Shown here piece by piece: positions 23,722 through 35,100 of a stretch of DNA of 64,000 nucleotides. The notes beneath the pieces were generated by a model. The model had not been told where the DNA came from. It did not search any database and saw only the letters and a program-made list of their open reading frames with translations. The stretch is from assembly GCA_902729315.2 (NCBI GenBank), contig LR746269.1, forward strand, positions 1,622,501 to 1,686,500, in the 5' to 3' direction. The position numbers and the translations under genes are program-made. This DNA is from Spirodela intermedia. Its lineage: Eukaryota; Streptophyta; Magnoliopsida; Alismatales; Araceae. Position 1 is the first letter of the stretch; every line of letters begins with the position of its first letter.

Positions 23722-24161
23722 TGTTACACGGGACCAACAACTGACATGACAACCATGCACAGTACGGCACCCGCATGTAGCACAGTGCCTGCACGTGGAA
23801 TGGCGCCTGCACAAGGCCCGGTGCTTGCATGCGGCACGACACTCACGCGTGGCACGGCGCCGACGCAGAGCACGGCACGTGATACAAGGGCTCAACAATA
23901 GAGGATGACACCACGAGCCTGACATCAGCCAACGGAGGAAGACCATTACCCTAAAGGGGTGGGATCCAAACCTTAATCCCACATCGGAATTAAAGGGAGG
24001 ACCCACCAGGGGACCTTCTTTAAAGAAGTACCCCAGACTCCATGTAAGATCATTTTAGGAGAAGTCCAGATCCTCCACATTTTGGAGAACTTGAGCCCTC
24101 AACATATTAGCTCGGGAGCTCACCAGGGATCTTGCGCAAAGTGGCCGACATCCTTGTTATA
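23722..24161 (+). repeat. 3' LTR of the gypsy element
   Basis: A 440-bp copy of the LTR. Its last bases read TTGTTATA where the 5' copy has TTGTTACA. The 18-bp array (23760-23885) has seven units, one more than the 5' LTR, and this accounts for nearly all of the 17-bp length difference. Confidence 0.95.
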
Positions 24162-24445
24162 AATACTGATGGGTTCCTCGGATCGTGGAAGTAAGACGTA
24201 GGAAGATCAACAGGAATGGGGTGCAGACAGCCACTGGAATTTAACTCAATAGCCCCGAAGTACAGAACTGACATCAAAGATGCAACAGAGAAAGAGGCCC
24301 TCACTTCTACCGTAGCCGTCCATTCTACTCCAGACAACCCGACTGCTCCAGGTCTGTCCTCAACGGCCTGACCAAACTCCTAATCCACCGGCTTAGCTCG
24401 ATCCCCATTGACATCCTCGGGTCCTGAACCCTTGTGCCACAGCAT

Positions 24446-24793
24446 GATCCCTCCCCATGCAGGCCCAGCAGAGACAATTTATTAAGAGAGTATCTACCTC
24501 ACCCGCCTCTATCACTTCCACGAGGGCCAAAGTTGCTTCACTCCCCACTCCACGACACCCCGCAGGAGAACGATCCATTCAGTGGCCGTGGCACCCACAT
24601 CCTTCCCCATTGGACAGGCCCACAACTCGAGAATCAGCGCCAACTTCGCTCCCCTCCACCATGGCCATGTGGGAGAGGATGTGGGGCGGTCTAATGTTGG
24701 AGTATGTAGGTGCCCTCGTGGAAGTGATAGAGGTGGTTGAGGTAGATACTCTCTTAAAAAATCATCTTTGTTGGGCTTGCATGGGGATGGATC
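24446..24793. repeat. Inverted repeat A: arms 24446-24528 and 24711-24793
   Basis: Two 83-base arms in opposite orientation, 182 bases apart. The minus strand of the left arm and the plus strand of the right arm both encode the same retroelement segment (ALVEVIE..EVDTLL, then CWACMG). Confidence 0.88.
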
Positions 24794-25654
24794 TTATTTG
24801 AGCTTTCAAGTTTCGGGGAAAGGTTGGCGAGCAGGCAGTGAGGGTCTTGGTGGACACTGGAGCCTCCCATAACTTCATCGCATAGACAACGGTGGCAAGT
24901 TCGAGCTTCACAACACCACAACCCCTTTCAAGTCATCACAGGAACGGGCGAAAGGTACAAGCTGACTTCCCAAGTCTGACGGATTTAACTCCATCTTGGT
25001 CGTCGTCGACCGGCTGAGCAAATACGCGCATTTCTGCACCCTCAAGTACCCCTTCACCGCACTGGTAGTAGCCGAGATCTTCACCAAAGAAATCGTAAGA
25101 CTTTATGGCATTCCCATCTCCATACTGTACGACAGAGATCACATCTTCATGAGGAACTTCTGGACAGAACTCTTCCGGCTCCCAAGGTCCACTCTCCGCC
25201 GGACGAGCGCTTATCACCCTCAAACTGACGGCCAGACCGAAGTGGTCAACCGCCCAGCATCGTGGACCGACAGCTCCAGGATCGTGATGCATTGCTGGCA
25301 GACGTGAAGCGCCATCTCAGCACCGCCCTGCAACGGATGAAAGACTATGCTGACCGGAAGCGCCGGGAGGTCGAGTTCAGCGTGGGAGACTTCGTTTTCC
25401 TCCGCATCCATCCTTGTCATCAATCCTCACTCAAGGGCCGGCCCAACGAAAAACTGGGCCCTCGTTACTATGGGCCATTCGCGGTACTCCAGCGGATAAG
25501 CCCAGTAACTTATCGTCTGGACCAACCGAGCTCTTCCAATATTCATCCGGTCTTCCATGTATCTCAGCTCAGAAATGCTATCGGGACCACGACGGCGCAC
25601 ACCCCAGACCAACTTCCTCGCAGCCTTGAACCGGATGACAGCTATCAGTCGGCA

Positions 25655-25857
25655 GCGCTCCTCGACATTTGGCAGCGGCCCCAAGGCTTAGAGGTGCTTA
25701 TCCAGTGGGAAAACCGTTCGCTCTCTGAAGCATCGAAGTGAGGGAATTGCTAAAGAACGCTGCGCGCAGATTCCCAGGAGGCTTCAGAGAGCCGACGGTT
25801 TTCCCAGTGGATAAGCACATCCAGGCCTTAGGGCCGTTGCCGAATGTCGAGGAGTGC
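25655..25857. repeat. Inverted repeat B: arms 25655-25731 and 25781-25857
   Basis: Two 77-base arms, about 87 percent identical by eye, in opposite orientation around a 49-base spacer. The left arm is the coding end of the chromodomain; the right arm is its reverse complement. Weaker similarity continues about 11 bases further outwards. Confidence 0.9.
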
Positions 25858-25865
25858 CGCCGGCT

Positions 25866-26282
25866 GAGACGGGAACATTGGCTAAAGTCAGGTCTCATTA
25901 ACCTGCGAACCGCGGCCATGTCGAACAAGCATAAGGAAAGACTCGGATGGATCAGAGAAAAAATGGCGGAGAGAGAAGATCGAAGCAAGGAGATGAGAAC
26001 ATTGGGGTCCGTCAGGTTTCATTTACCTGCGAGCAGCGGCCATGTCGAACAAAGCGTATGGAAAAACTTGGATGGATCAGAGAAAAAATGGCGGAGGGAG
26101 AAGATCGAAGCAAGGAGATGAGAACATTGACGTCCGTCAGGATTCATTTACCTGTGAGCAGCGGCCATATCGAAGAAGCGTAAGGAAAGTCTCGGATGGA
26201 TCTGAGAAAAAAAGGCGGAGAGAGAACATCGAAGCAAGGAGATGAGACATTGGCGTCGATCAGATCTCATTTACCTGCAGAG
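25866..26282. repeat. 124-bp tandem repeat, three full units plus a partial
   Basis: Three units start at CGGCCAT: 25913-26036, 26037-26161 and 26162-26282 (124, 125 and 121 bases). A partial copy of the unit end lies at 25866-25912. Shared blocks include GGATGGATC, AAAATGGCGGAG, GAAGATCGAAGCAAGGAGATG and ATTTACCTG. Short open frames starting at GGCCATGTCGAACAA run through the units, but 124 is not divisible by three, so frames change from unit to unit. The array ends about 340 bases before the LEA2 start codon. Confidence 0.92.
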
Positions 26283-26618
26283 CGGCTGGAGCAAGGCCTT
26301 CGCAGGGTTTCCGATTGAGGGAGTCGGAAAAGATGGAAGATGGCGGGAAATCCTATTCTGAACCAAAAGCACGACCAATTTTAACGGAATCTCACCCACC
26401 CCTCCTCCTAAATGGGCCATAGTATAGTGGGCCTAAGTTGAAATAGCGAGGCAGGCCCACTTAAGGACGGCCCAAGCCTCAGAAAGGAATGGGAGAGCCA
26501 AAAGGGAATCCCACTACTGACTCTGGAACTCAGAGTGGGAACAGAGCAGATGGGGTCGGTGAGGTGAAGAGCAGGTCCTTACCGCCTCCCTGGTCGGCAT
26601 CAAAGCCCTCAAGCGGGC
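26283..26618. other. Upstream region of the LEA2 gene
   Basis: 336 bases between the tandem array and the LEA2 start codon, presumably core promoter and leader. No TATA box assigned with confidence. Confidence 0.5.
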
Positions 26619-27161
26619 ATGGAGGCGAGCAGAAGGAGCGGCGGCGGCAGGACGAACCTCGCCTCCTGCGTGGTGGCGGCGGCGTTCCTCATCCTCGTGG
26701 CGGTGGTCCTCCTGGTTGTCTTCTTCCTGGTTTTCCGGCCAAAGGAACCGCGGATCGCGGTGAACAACTTCCAGGTGCCGAGCTTCGCGGCAGCCAACGG
26801 CAGCGTCAGATTCACCTTCGCGCAGTACGCCACGGTGCGGAACCCTAACCGCGCGGCCTTCTCCCACTACGACAGCACTCTCCGGCTGGTATACGGCGGC
26901 AACCAAGTGGGGTTTATGTTCATCCCCGCCGGGGAGATCGACGGCGGCCGCACGCAGTACATGGCCGCCACATTTGACGTCGGCTCCTTCCCCGTGCCGC
27001 CGGCGCCGCCGGGGGCTGGGAGCCTAGTGGTGGAGTCTCGGATGAATCTGAAGGGGAAGGTGAGGGTTCTGAGATTCCTCACTCACCGCGTGGAGGCCGT
27101 GTCCTGGTGCCAGGTCGGCGTCTCCGCCGGCGACGGTTCCGTGCTCGGATTCCGCTGCTGA
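26619..27161 (+). CDS. LEA2 / NDR1-HIN1-like membrane protein, intronless
   Basis: A 180-residue protein with a short basic N-terminus, one transmembrane helix (about residues 17-40: VVAAAFLILVAVVLLVVFF) and a single LEA2 beta-sandwich domain (about 50-170). Recognisable family blocks are NNFQVPSF, RFTFAQYATVRNPNR, FSHYDSTLRLVYGG and GFMFIPAGEIDGGRTQYM. A terminal Cys (GFRC) ends the protein. The family comprises NHL/late-embryogenesis-abundant hydroxyproline-rich glycoproteins of the plasma membrane or endomembranes, linked to stress and defence; no enzyme activity is known. The GC-rich single exon is usual for this family. An alternative Met exists at 26489 in another frame and was rejected. 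Its 3' neighbour, the pectinesterase, is convergent. Confidence 0.92.
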   Translation: MEASRRSGGGRTNLASCVVAAAFLILVAVVLLVVFFLVFRPKEPRIAVNNFQVPSFAAANGSVRFTFAQYATVRNPNRAAFSHYDSTLRLVYGGNQVGFMFIPAGEIDGGRTQYMAATFDVGSFPVPPAPPGAGSLVVESRMNLKGKVRVLRFLTHRVEAVSWCQVGVSAGDGSVLGFRC

Positions 27162-28157
27162 TTTCCCTCGAGCTCCGTCGGTCTCAGATCTGCTCTTCTC
27201 ATTGTTCCACAACAACTTGGGGAGAAATGAGGGAAAAGGATAGAAGAGACCGCATATATTTCAAATCACGTATGACTGCAATTTTTCAATACTCTTCGAA
27301 TCTCCGTCTCCTTCCCTTCCTCTCTTCCTTTCCTTCTTCTCCCGCTGATCCCTCCTGCGTCCTCTCCTCTCTCCCTCTCTCTCTCTTCTTCCAGGTCCCG
27401 ATCTCCTGTCCGAGATTCCCTCCGTTCTCTCCTAGAAAGAAAAAAAAAGAAAAAAAGATTGAAATATTTCGAAATCCACTCTCTCCTATTTTCTCTGTTA
27501 TTTTTTAAATCGTGGGCATTGCTATCACACGATAATATCAGAAAATAATTATGAAACTATAATAAAATTAATTATTATTAACTTTGATTTTTTGCTTCCA
27601 AGAGAGAGAGAGAAAAAAGCATCTCATCTTTATAGTATATTATGAGAAAATGCGTTTATTTTATGAGAATATGACGCCATTTATTTTTTAAAAATTACTG
27701 TAATTCTGAGCATTGCGCTTTACTTTTTGATTTTTCGCTCCATGACAATTTCTATATTTAGCCAGATTCTCTTGGGCCGGCCATTGGCTTACAACGGCCC
27801 GTGAGTGGGTAAAGTCGACACCTCCACCGCCGCTATTTTCTCCACACGCTCCACGTGGCTCCCCGCTGTGTCGGCCCCCGAGCTAGGCGTCTGGGGCCCA
27901 CCGGCTCGGCCCACAGTGAGCTATGAGCCGGAGAAAGCCCACTACGCTACTGGGTCAAGAAAACAAGTATGGGCCACGAAGTGAGTCTGTTTTTTTTCCA
28001 GTTTTTTTTGTGATTAACCCCTCGTGATGTTTCTACATTAACAGTTTGACCCGTCAAGAACGACTAATAAATGAGGTGGAAGGAAGAAAATGCAAACGGA
28101 ACGAAAACGGAAGGGCTACGGGGGACACCTTCTCCGCCGCCGTTAGTTGCTTGCTGG
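27162..28157. other. Convergent intergenic region LEA2 / pectinesterase
   Basis: About 1 kb between two stop codons, with pyrimidine-rich sequence near 27295-27420, an A-rich stretch, then AT-rich DNA. Both 3' untranslated regions lie here. No gene recognised. Confidence 0.6.
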
Positions 28158-30097
28158 CTACGGGGTCAGGCCGGAGAGGAAGGCGACGCCGGTGGAGGGC
28201 AGCCAGGAGGTGCCGTGGATGAACCGACGGACGGTGAACTTCGCTGCTTCCTCCTCCATGGCGATGACGCGGTAGCCCGGCCAGTTGACCCGCAGCCCCA
28301 CGGCGGCGCCGTCGCCGGAGTTCCTGTACTCGCCGTAGTACAGAGTATCGACGGCGAAGTCGCCGTCCCACTCGAGCCAGCCGGCGGGGTGGACGTGGCC
28401 GGCGATGTGGGAGAGCATGAAGACGGTGCGGGAGTAGGCCTTCCAGGGCCGGCCGAGGAAGGTGGGGTAGCGGCGGTGGTGGCGCCCCTCCTCCTTCTCC
28501 GCCGCCGCGAGTTCCGGCGAGGGAAGGACCCGGGAGACGTGGATGGAGATGCCGGTGTTCTGGTTGGGGTCCTTCCGGCCCTGGGCGGTGATGGTGTTCT
28601 TTTGTTTCTCCAGCGGCCGGCGGGCGTAGAGGGTGCAGTTCTGCAGCACCACGGCGGCGTTGCCGAAGACGAAGTCGACGGTGCCGGCGACGGCGCAGTC
28701 GCGGTAGAACTGCCGCTGCGAGTGCACGTAGAGTGTGTCCTGGTAGCCCAGCACGTCGCAGCGGTAGACGACGGCGCGGTCGGCGCCGACGCGTAGCGCC
28801 ACCGCCTGGTGCTTCGCCGGCCCCGCCGTGTTCTCGAAAGTCATGTCCCTCGCCACGAACCCCGTCCCCATCGCCGCTGCGATCAACCAGAAAGGAAGAA
28901 ATGAATCATCTTCGCGCCGTCGTTCCTTAATTCTCTATCTTTCTTCTTTCTTCTCTTGTCTTACCGAAGGTGGCGGTGTGGAAAGTGGTGAGGCGGTCGG
29001 AGACACTGAGGTTGCCGGAGACGATGGTCTTTCCCCTGCCGTCGCCGATGAACATCAGGTTCGTCTTCTTCCTCCCCACCTTCACGTTCTCCTCGTATCT
29101 GCGCGGCGAGTTGCGATGAGGAGGAGGAAGAGCTTCGGCAAGACAATCCAGAGAGGATCTCTCACCTTCCAGCCTTGATGTGGATGATGATGCGGCGGGT
29201 ACTGTGCTCCGGCGCCGCCTTCACCGCCTGCTGAATCGTCTCGTACCTCCCGCTCCCGTCCTGCGCCACCACTAAGTCCGCCTCTATCGCCACCGCCGGC
29301 GTCTCCAGCAAGCTCCTGTCTTTCCCCGTGACCCACGCCGGAAACGGAGCGTCGCCCATCAGCCGCCGCCGGCGGTTCTGGATGGGGATCTCGGAGAAGT
29401 CGTCCCCTCCGCTGGAGCCCGCGAATATGGCGAGGCTGTTGCTCGCCATCTCCCAGAGATCTTCGAGGTACGCCGCCAGCTGGTCCTTCAATGGTCCGGC
29501 GGCGACGCCGGCGAGCCCCTCCGCGCAGGTGTCCTGGTTCGTCAGCGCGGCGCTCAGCCACGTCCGCACGTCGGCGTCCGCCGCCGAAGGCCCCCTCCGG
29601 CCGGCAGCGATGGCGGCGAGGGAGCGGCGGAGCTGGTCGACGGAGTCTTCCATCAGCTCCATGCAGTCCTCGTACGCCGCCCGTTCGAGCTTCTCCATCT
29701 GCAGGTTGGCGATGGCGGCGGCGCGGTAGAACGCCCTGCCGACGTGCCGCAGCGTCACGTTCACGGCGACGTGGACGAGCTCGTTCTGGGGGACGGCCAT
29801 GGCGCCGGGGAAGTTGACGAGGGAGGAGATGCAGAGTGCCGGGTAGCGGGTCATGGCGCAGGTTCTCGAGATGGCCTCGCTGGGCTTGGTAAGCTCCTCG
29901 CTCCTCGAGCGTCTGGCAGCGAGGAGGATTCCCAGGGAGGCGGCCCCGCCGCCGACGAGTAGGAGGAGGACGGCGCCGAGGGAGGCCAGGAGGAGGTAGC
30001 GCCGCCGCCGTGGGCGTTCCTGAGGGGGTGCGGGAATGCCGGAGGCGGCGGCGCCGCTGCGGAAGGACTCCGAGGGGACTAATTTGCCGTAATTCAT
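28158..30097 (-). CDS. Pectinesterase with N-terminal pectinesterase-inhibitor domain (type I PME)
   Basis: Cell-wall enzyme that de-esterifies homogalacturonan, 594 residues. Exons: 30097-29166, 29098-28965 and 28876-28158; the phases add to one frame. A membrane-anchor/signal segment lies at about residues 32-55 (RRYLLLASLGAVLLLLVGGG). The PMEI domain follows (ISRTCAMTRYPALC onward, to about 215). The Arg-rich processing site is NRRRRLMG. The CE8 catalytic domain starts at ADLVVAQDGSGRYETIQQAV. All catalytic positions are present: Gln379 (HQAVALR), Gln401/Asp402 (GYQDTLY), Asp423 (GTVDFVFGNA) and the Arg of LGRPWK. Type I PMEs are cleaved at the basic motif in the Golgi before export. The exons are very GC-rich. 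It is close to the PME51/61-type Arabidopsis proteins. The downstream neighbour is the convergent LEA2 gene. Confidence 0.95.
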
Positions 30098-32147
30098 TCT
30101 TCCTCCGGCCCAGCAGATCGACTTGCTTCCTTGAGAGAGACGGAAGAGGAGGCGGAGAGATGGGAAGAGGACCGTCTCTACGCCGTTTGATAGAGAGAGA
30201 AAGTCGGTGGCGGGTCTACGTCGGAGGAATGAGCTGAGCTGGAAGCTAATACGGAAGCACCTCCTCAAGAGTACGCACAGTCCTTTCGGTATAGAGTGAG
30301 AGAGAGAGAGAGAGAGAGACAATGAGAGAGGGCCCCGTGGAAGACCGGAAGGTCTTGTTCAATGTGTTGTAACACATGGGAGACACTGAAACATGGATGT
30401 GGGGCCCATCTCCTTGGCGGCGGCAGTTCTTGCAAGTTGGCCCAGTAAAGAGAGTCAAACATGAAACAAATCCCTTTTACGAGATCATTGATGAAAACAT
30501 CGTATATATCTACGCCGCCCAATGCGAAAACAGCCTCACCGGCCCCCAGGAACGCCTCTTCATCTTGTCCACACCCACATTTATCCACGTACCCTCAAAA
30601 CTATCAAAATTGTGTTTTAACTAGTAAAAGTATGGTTGAGAGGGGTGACAGTGGGAGACGACGTCGGTCAAGCCCACTACCGAGTGGACTTCCACTTCCT
30701 CCTCCCCCCCCTCCCCCTATAGAAACCTGGGAATCGACAGGTGGTCGCTTCCGTGTGTGTGTGTATAAGCGAGAGAGAGAGAGAGAGAGAGGTTGTTCAC
30801 ACGTGTGAATCTTTGCTTTATGCGCCAGCATCCAACTATCTAAAAAGCCTTCTATGAGGGGAATGTGTTCTTCAAGAATATTATAATTTCAGATAATTAA
30901 AAAAGGTAAAGGGAAATAATGGCCAATCGTACGCCACGTCACCCTCCGTCGCTCTTTTCTCCCTTTATTCGGACATAAAAAACTGTTATTGAAATATTTT
31001 TATTTAAAAAAAACATAAAACATTGAATTCTTTCAGATGAGCCCGTCTACTGGATGGCCCAATATCAGGTCGGTGCCCAACTTACTCTATATCAAGTCGG
31101 TGCTCGAGTAAAGAGTTGACATTGGTGGCGGCGGCGAGCCGTCTTCTAACAGCACATATCATGCCACGTGCCCAAGGCATCTTTTTTGCTTCGGAAAAAA
31201 ATCAGGCTACGAGGTAAGAAAATATTAATTAGCTAGTAGCATCTATGAGATAAAAGTATTGACTGCATGAGCTTGATTGAACAAGCACGTTTTTTTTAAC
31301 TTTATTTCACGATCATCAGTCCATAAAAGTCAAAAAGAGATGAGATTTTGTTCTAATTCATGTGACCCATTATTTTTGGCATTGCTAGGACAGAAACCTA
31401 GCTTCCGAAAAACCTAGGTTCATGAGGGCAGTTCCCCCTAAAACAGGAAAACATAAATAGTAATTAATAATTTAGACACAAAAGTCACTATTTTGTAGCT
31501 GTTCTGTGCTAATGTCAACGAGTCCATTGAAAGTTTCTTCTCGAGGAAAAAAAAGAGATTTTTGAGGGGTGGATGAGCCCGCGATCTCGATAATATGAAC
31601 TCCATAGTGGAAATCCGTCGTGAGGCCTTTAGGTCAGCAACTACACTGTTGACCTTCCAACCTGCTACAACGCTGGTCAACGGGGGGATCCATGAGGTAT
31701 TACCACGTGCTGTTGATGAATGATGAGCCAGGCCAAAGTCAATAGGCCAATCACGGCCAATCTGGGGGACCCACCCATTTTTCCTCAGACTGGACCCAAC
31801 CGGAAGCCCACTTATCCTCTTAATTATAAACCTTGGTCAAATAATGACGATGATAAATGCCCATCTGCTACGCGGCCTGATTTCCATTGGGCTAAGAGAG
31901 GGTATACACCGGTATGCACATAATGGTTATAGATGCAAGATTACACCGGTTTCAGCAGGCCAAAAAATAAATAAAAAGGTCGAGGAGGGCCCCAAAATAA
32001 TAAAGCACGCAAAGACGTACATGACCGACCATATGAACAAGGAAGCCAATAAATAAATGAATATAAAGCAAATAAGTCAAAGGTCGGATGCGAGCATATT
32101 ATATATAAAACCTCCACAGCAGCGTCGGTCGGTCGGTCAGTCGTCGT
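30098..32147. other. Intergenic region between pectinesterase start and DRP1A 3' end
   Basis: About 2 kb holding the pectinesterase promoter and leader (short GA run near 30297-30319, another near 30770-30791) and the DRP1A 3' untranslated region. Otherwise AT-rich. Open frames here are short and built on the GA runs. Confidence 0.6.
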
Positions 32148-35100
32148 CTACTTGGACCAGGCCACGGCGTCGATGTCCGCCTGGGCGCTCCTGTACAGCT
32201 CCAGCCTCTTGGCCAGCGAGATCCGCCGCTCCATGATCGCCGGATCCTCGTCCAACAGCGCCGACAGCTGCTTCGTCTGCCACCCACGTAAACCCCACAT
32301 CCATTCTTATCAGAGCTCTGGACAGAGAGAGTGGGGGGTAGGGTGGGGCGGAGGGGCGGGGGGCGGAAGGGGTTCAACTCACCTCCTTCTTTCCGAGTTC
32401 GGCAAAGAAGTGGTCGAGGAGGCTCCTCTTGGCCTCGCGGACCTGGCAGTAGGCGATGGACTTGGGGATGGAGTCGCGGAGGGTGGCGCAGACCATGTTG
32501 ACGTAGGAGAGCACGGTGGAACCTGCGCGCGTGGGGAGGAAGGAGGGTCATTTCAGAAGGGGAGGGGACAGAGGGTCGTTTCTACTGCTACTAATAGAAA
32601 GAAAGGGAGGAACGTCGACCTATCCTCCGAAGGTACGTGTCGTTGTAGCGGTCGAAGATAGAGTGGGTGGGGTTACCGCCCTTCTCCACGTCCTGGGGGA
32701 GCTTCCGGAAGAAGTCAACGGTCAGGTAGCTGCACTCCATGTCGACCAGCTTCAGCGTCGATTTCTTGCTCTCTTCCCTCATCCTCTCCAGCGAGTCGTA
32801 CGCCGCGTTCCCCACCTCTACTCTCAGCGTCGGGTACTGCTTCAGCTCCTGTTCCCGGAAACCAACACACATCACGATCACATAAACATGGCCCCTCTCT
32901 CTCTCACTCTGTCTCTCTCTCTCTCTCTCTCTAGAAGATGGGACTTACAGAGGTCTCATTCACGGCCTTGTGGACCAGCTCCTTCAATATGGAATGAACC
33001 TGAACAGCATAATTCCGTAAGAGATTATTCAAATTGGGTAAAAGCTAACTAAGATTATTCATTGGATCCTCTACATTTATGTTTTCAGGTCGCTAGGTGC
33101 TTGATCAACAGTGGGATGATTTCTATGGGGAGGAGGGGTCGTCTTACCGCATCAACGGAGGCCTCAGCGGGGCCGCGGATGCTGACCAGGGAAGACTCGA
33201 TCAGGCGGCGGTATCCTTGCTCGGGGGCGATAAGGTGGGGCTGATATCCGTCGGCCTCGGTTATCAGCTTTCTTACGTTCTCCATGGAAAGCTGCTTGTC
33301 GAACTGCAATCTCTTCAGAGCCATGGGGAGCTGGTTGTCAAAGACATTGTTGACCTTGTCACCACCAGAACGCCTGCAACGAACAAAATTGTCAGGAGAA
33401 AGCAGCCCAACAAGATCACCCAAGAGATGGTGGAGATAATGCATGGTAAGCCGAAGAAATGGGAAGAACATCAACATATATCCTCCGATCTCTAATCCTT
33501 TTAATGGAATAAGTGAGGCAGAATACGTACACGCCGTCCAGATGTTCTTTGAAATTCTGGTCGAAGATCCGACAAATCTCCATGATCATGTAGAGTTTTC
33601 CCTGCATCCATGACGAACCTTGTGAGCAATAATCAGCACCCTACAGAACCCACATTATCAGAGATTTCCGCAAAATAATGAAGGCCCGTGGATTTCTTAG
33701 GTTTCTAAGTGTGAACCTAGATCGATACACCACCTCCATCCATTTGATGTCCAAGCGTTTTAATAAAAAAAAGTAATTATGCATAAAGGGTATAACCGGA
33801 AAATAAAAATAAAAATTGTCAAAGGCGAAATAGTCAACGCGAACTGGAGGATTATTAATAAAAAATGCACCGGGCCCATTCCAATGCTTGTTTTCTTCCA
33901 AGTAGTGGCTGACGAAATGAAACGAGGCTTACACCAGCATCTGTGGCAACGGGCTTCCCAAGACGGTTGAGTTCTGTTTCCAATTCATGGATGCTTTTAC
34001 TGATGAGCGACTGAAGACTGGGTATCCTTGACTTGATCACTGTTTCCAGATGCTACATAAGGAATGGAAAAACGGTTAAATCTTCGATTCGAAAGTGAAT
34101 GTGATTAGACAACAGGGAAGAATCATTCGATCCACCTTTGAGAGCATCTTTGCCAAGTGTTCGGAACCCATTCGATGAGCAAGATGCTTGTACTCCGGGG
34201 TGGTTGAGAAATAGTCGCGCTCTCTACGGCGAGCAGCGATCATATCCACATTCTTGTTGATATCAGCTTGAGAACGATTGACGACACCGATCCATGGGTA
34301 CTGGAGCCGGTATGATTTCCCCTCCAGTATCTACGAAATGATGAATTATCAAGCCGTGTCCATTAAAACTGTGACTGCATTCGTCTGATGAGCATAAAAT
34401 AATAATCATTTACTCAAATTTTGGAAGGAATATATATCATACCAATGCCGCGTTATTTTTCAAGGAGCAGAAATCATCAAATGCATGATCCGATTAAAGC
34501 AAGATTAACAGAGACATTCACAACTTTCTCACGATGACAGATGAGCAAATGATTGAATCATTCGATATCAAAAGAATTTTTTCATGGCTGCCACATGGAT
34601 TACTGAAATTTTCCAATCAGCATCTGCCAATGAACTGAATCCTTCAAGGTACAAGAACAATTATGGCAGCCGCTACATGGTCGCTACATTTTTTCACAGT
34701 ACATTAGACAGGGACTGATCCCATCCACAGTTTCTCTGGAAAATAACACGGGGTCAACAAACAGGAGGTTGAGAATAGAGGGAAGGGGAGTGAAAAAAAA
34801 TAGTGATGCTATTATGATATCTCTTGGTTCCAACGAAACCAGATGAAGGGTACAAAAGCTCATAATAGTGACAAGAAAGAGATAACCTCTGCCAGAAAGA
34901 ACTACAGGCAGAAGAATCAGAGAGAATCGTGTAAATTGATTTAGAGATCATAATATTCGAGGTGAATTCGAGCCAAAATATAAGATGGCGTGTAAGAATA
35001 ATAGGGCGTGCGATCAATACAACACGGCCACTTTTAGATTTGTTTTCAGTCACAAGATTGAAAACACAAGAGCAGTGATTCGAATAGGTAAAGACAGAAC

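Larger units (their letters stand above)
18674..24161 (+). mobile_element. Ty3/gypsy chromodomain LTR retrotransposon, decayed full-length copy
   Basis: A 5.5-kb element with both LTRs. The 5' LTR (18674-19096) begins TGTTACACGG and ends in TGTTACA. A primer-binding site for initiator Met-tRNA follows. A purine-rich tract precedes the 3' LTR (23722-24161). The flanking pentanucleotides gatac (18669-18673) and aatac (24162-24166) match at four of five positions, as expected for an old target-site duplication. The order gag, protease, reverse transcriptase, RNase H, integrase, chromodomain identifies Ty3/gypsy of the chromovirus group. By eye the two LTRs differ at well over a tenth of positions, so the insertion is old. 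Confidence 0.95.
24446..25868 (+). mobile_element. Second gypsy fragment, internally deleted, with inverted arms
   Basis: Remnant of another chromodomain gypsy element next to the first. A sense protease motif (VRVLVDTGASHNF, about 24836-24880) is followed within 100 bases by integrase core (SILVVVDRLSKYAHF; YHPQTDGQTEVVNR, about 24990-25255). Reverse transcriptase, RNase H and the start of integrase are therefore deleted. A second gap lies between integrase and its C-terminal part (25262-25741: RMKDYADRKRREVEF, VGDFVFLR, KLGPRYYGPF, HPVFHVSQLR), which ends in a partial chromodomain (EVLIQWENRS). Frames change several times and stops occur. No LTR, primer site or polypurine tract of its own was found. 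The protease motif here keeps the canonical DTG, unlike the neighbouring element. Each end carries an inverted partial copy of the element's own sequence (separate entries). Confidence 0.85.

Noticed and set aside
28071-28796. 241-codon plus-strand frame over pectinesterase exon 3
   Set aside because: Antisense shadow of the GC-rich catalytic exon.
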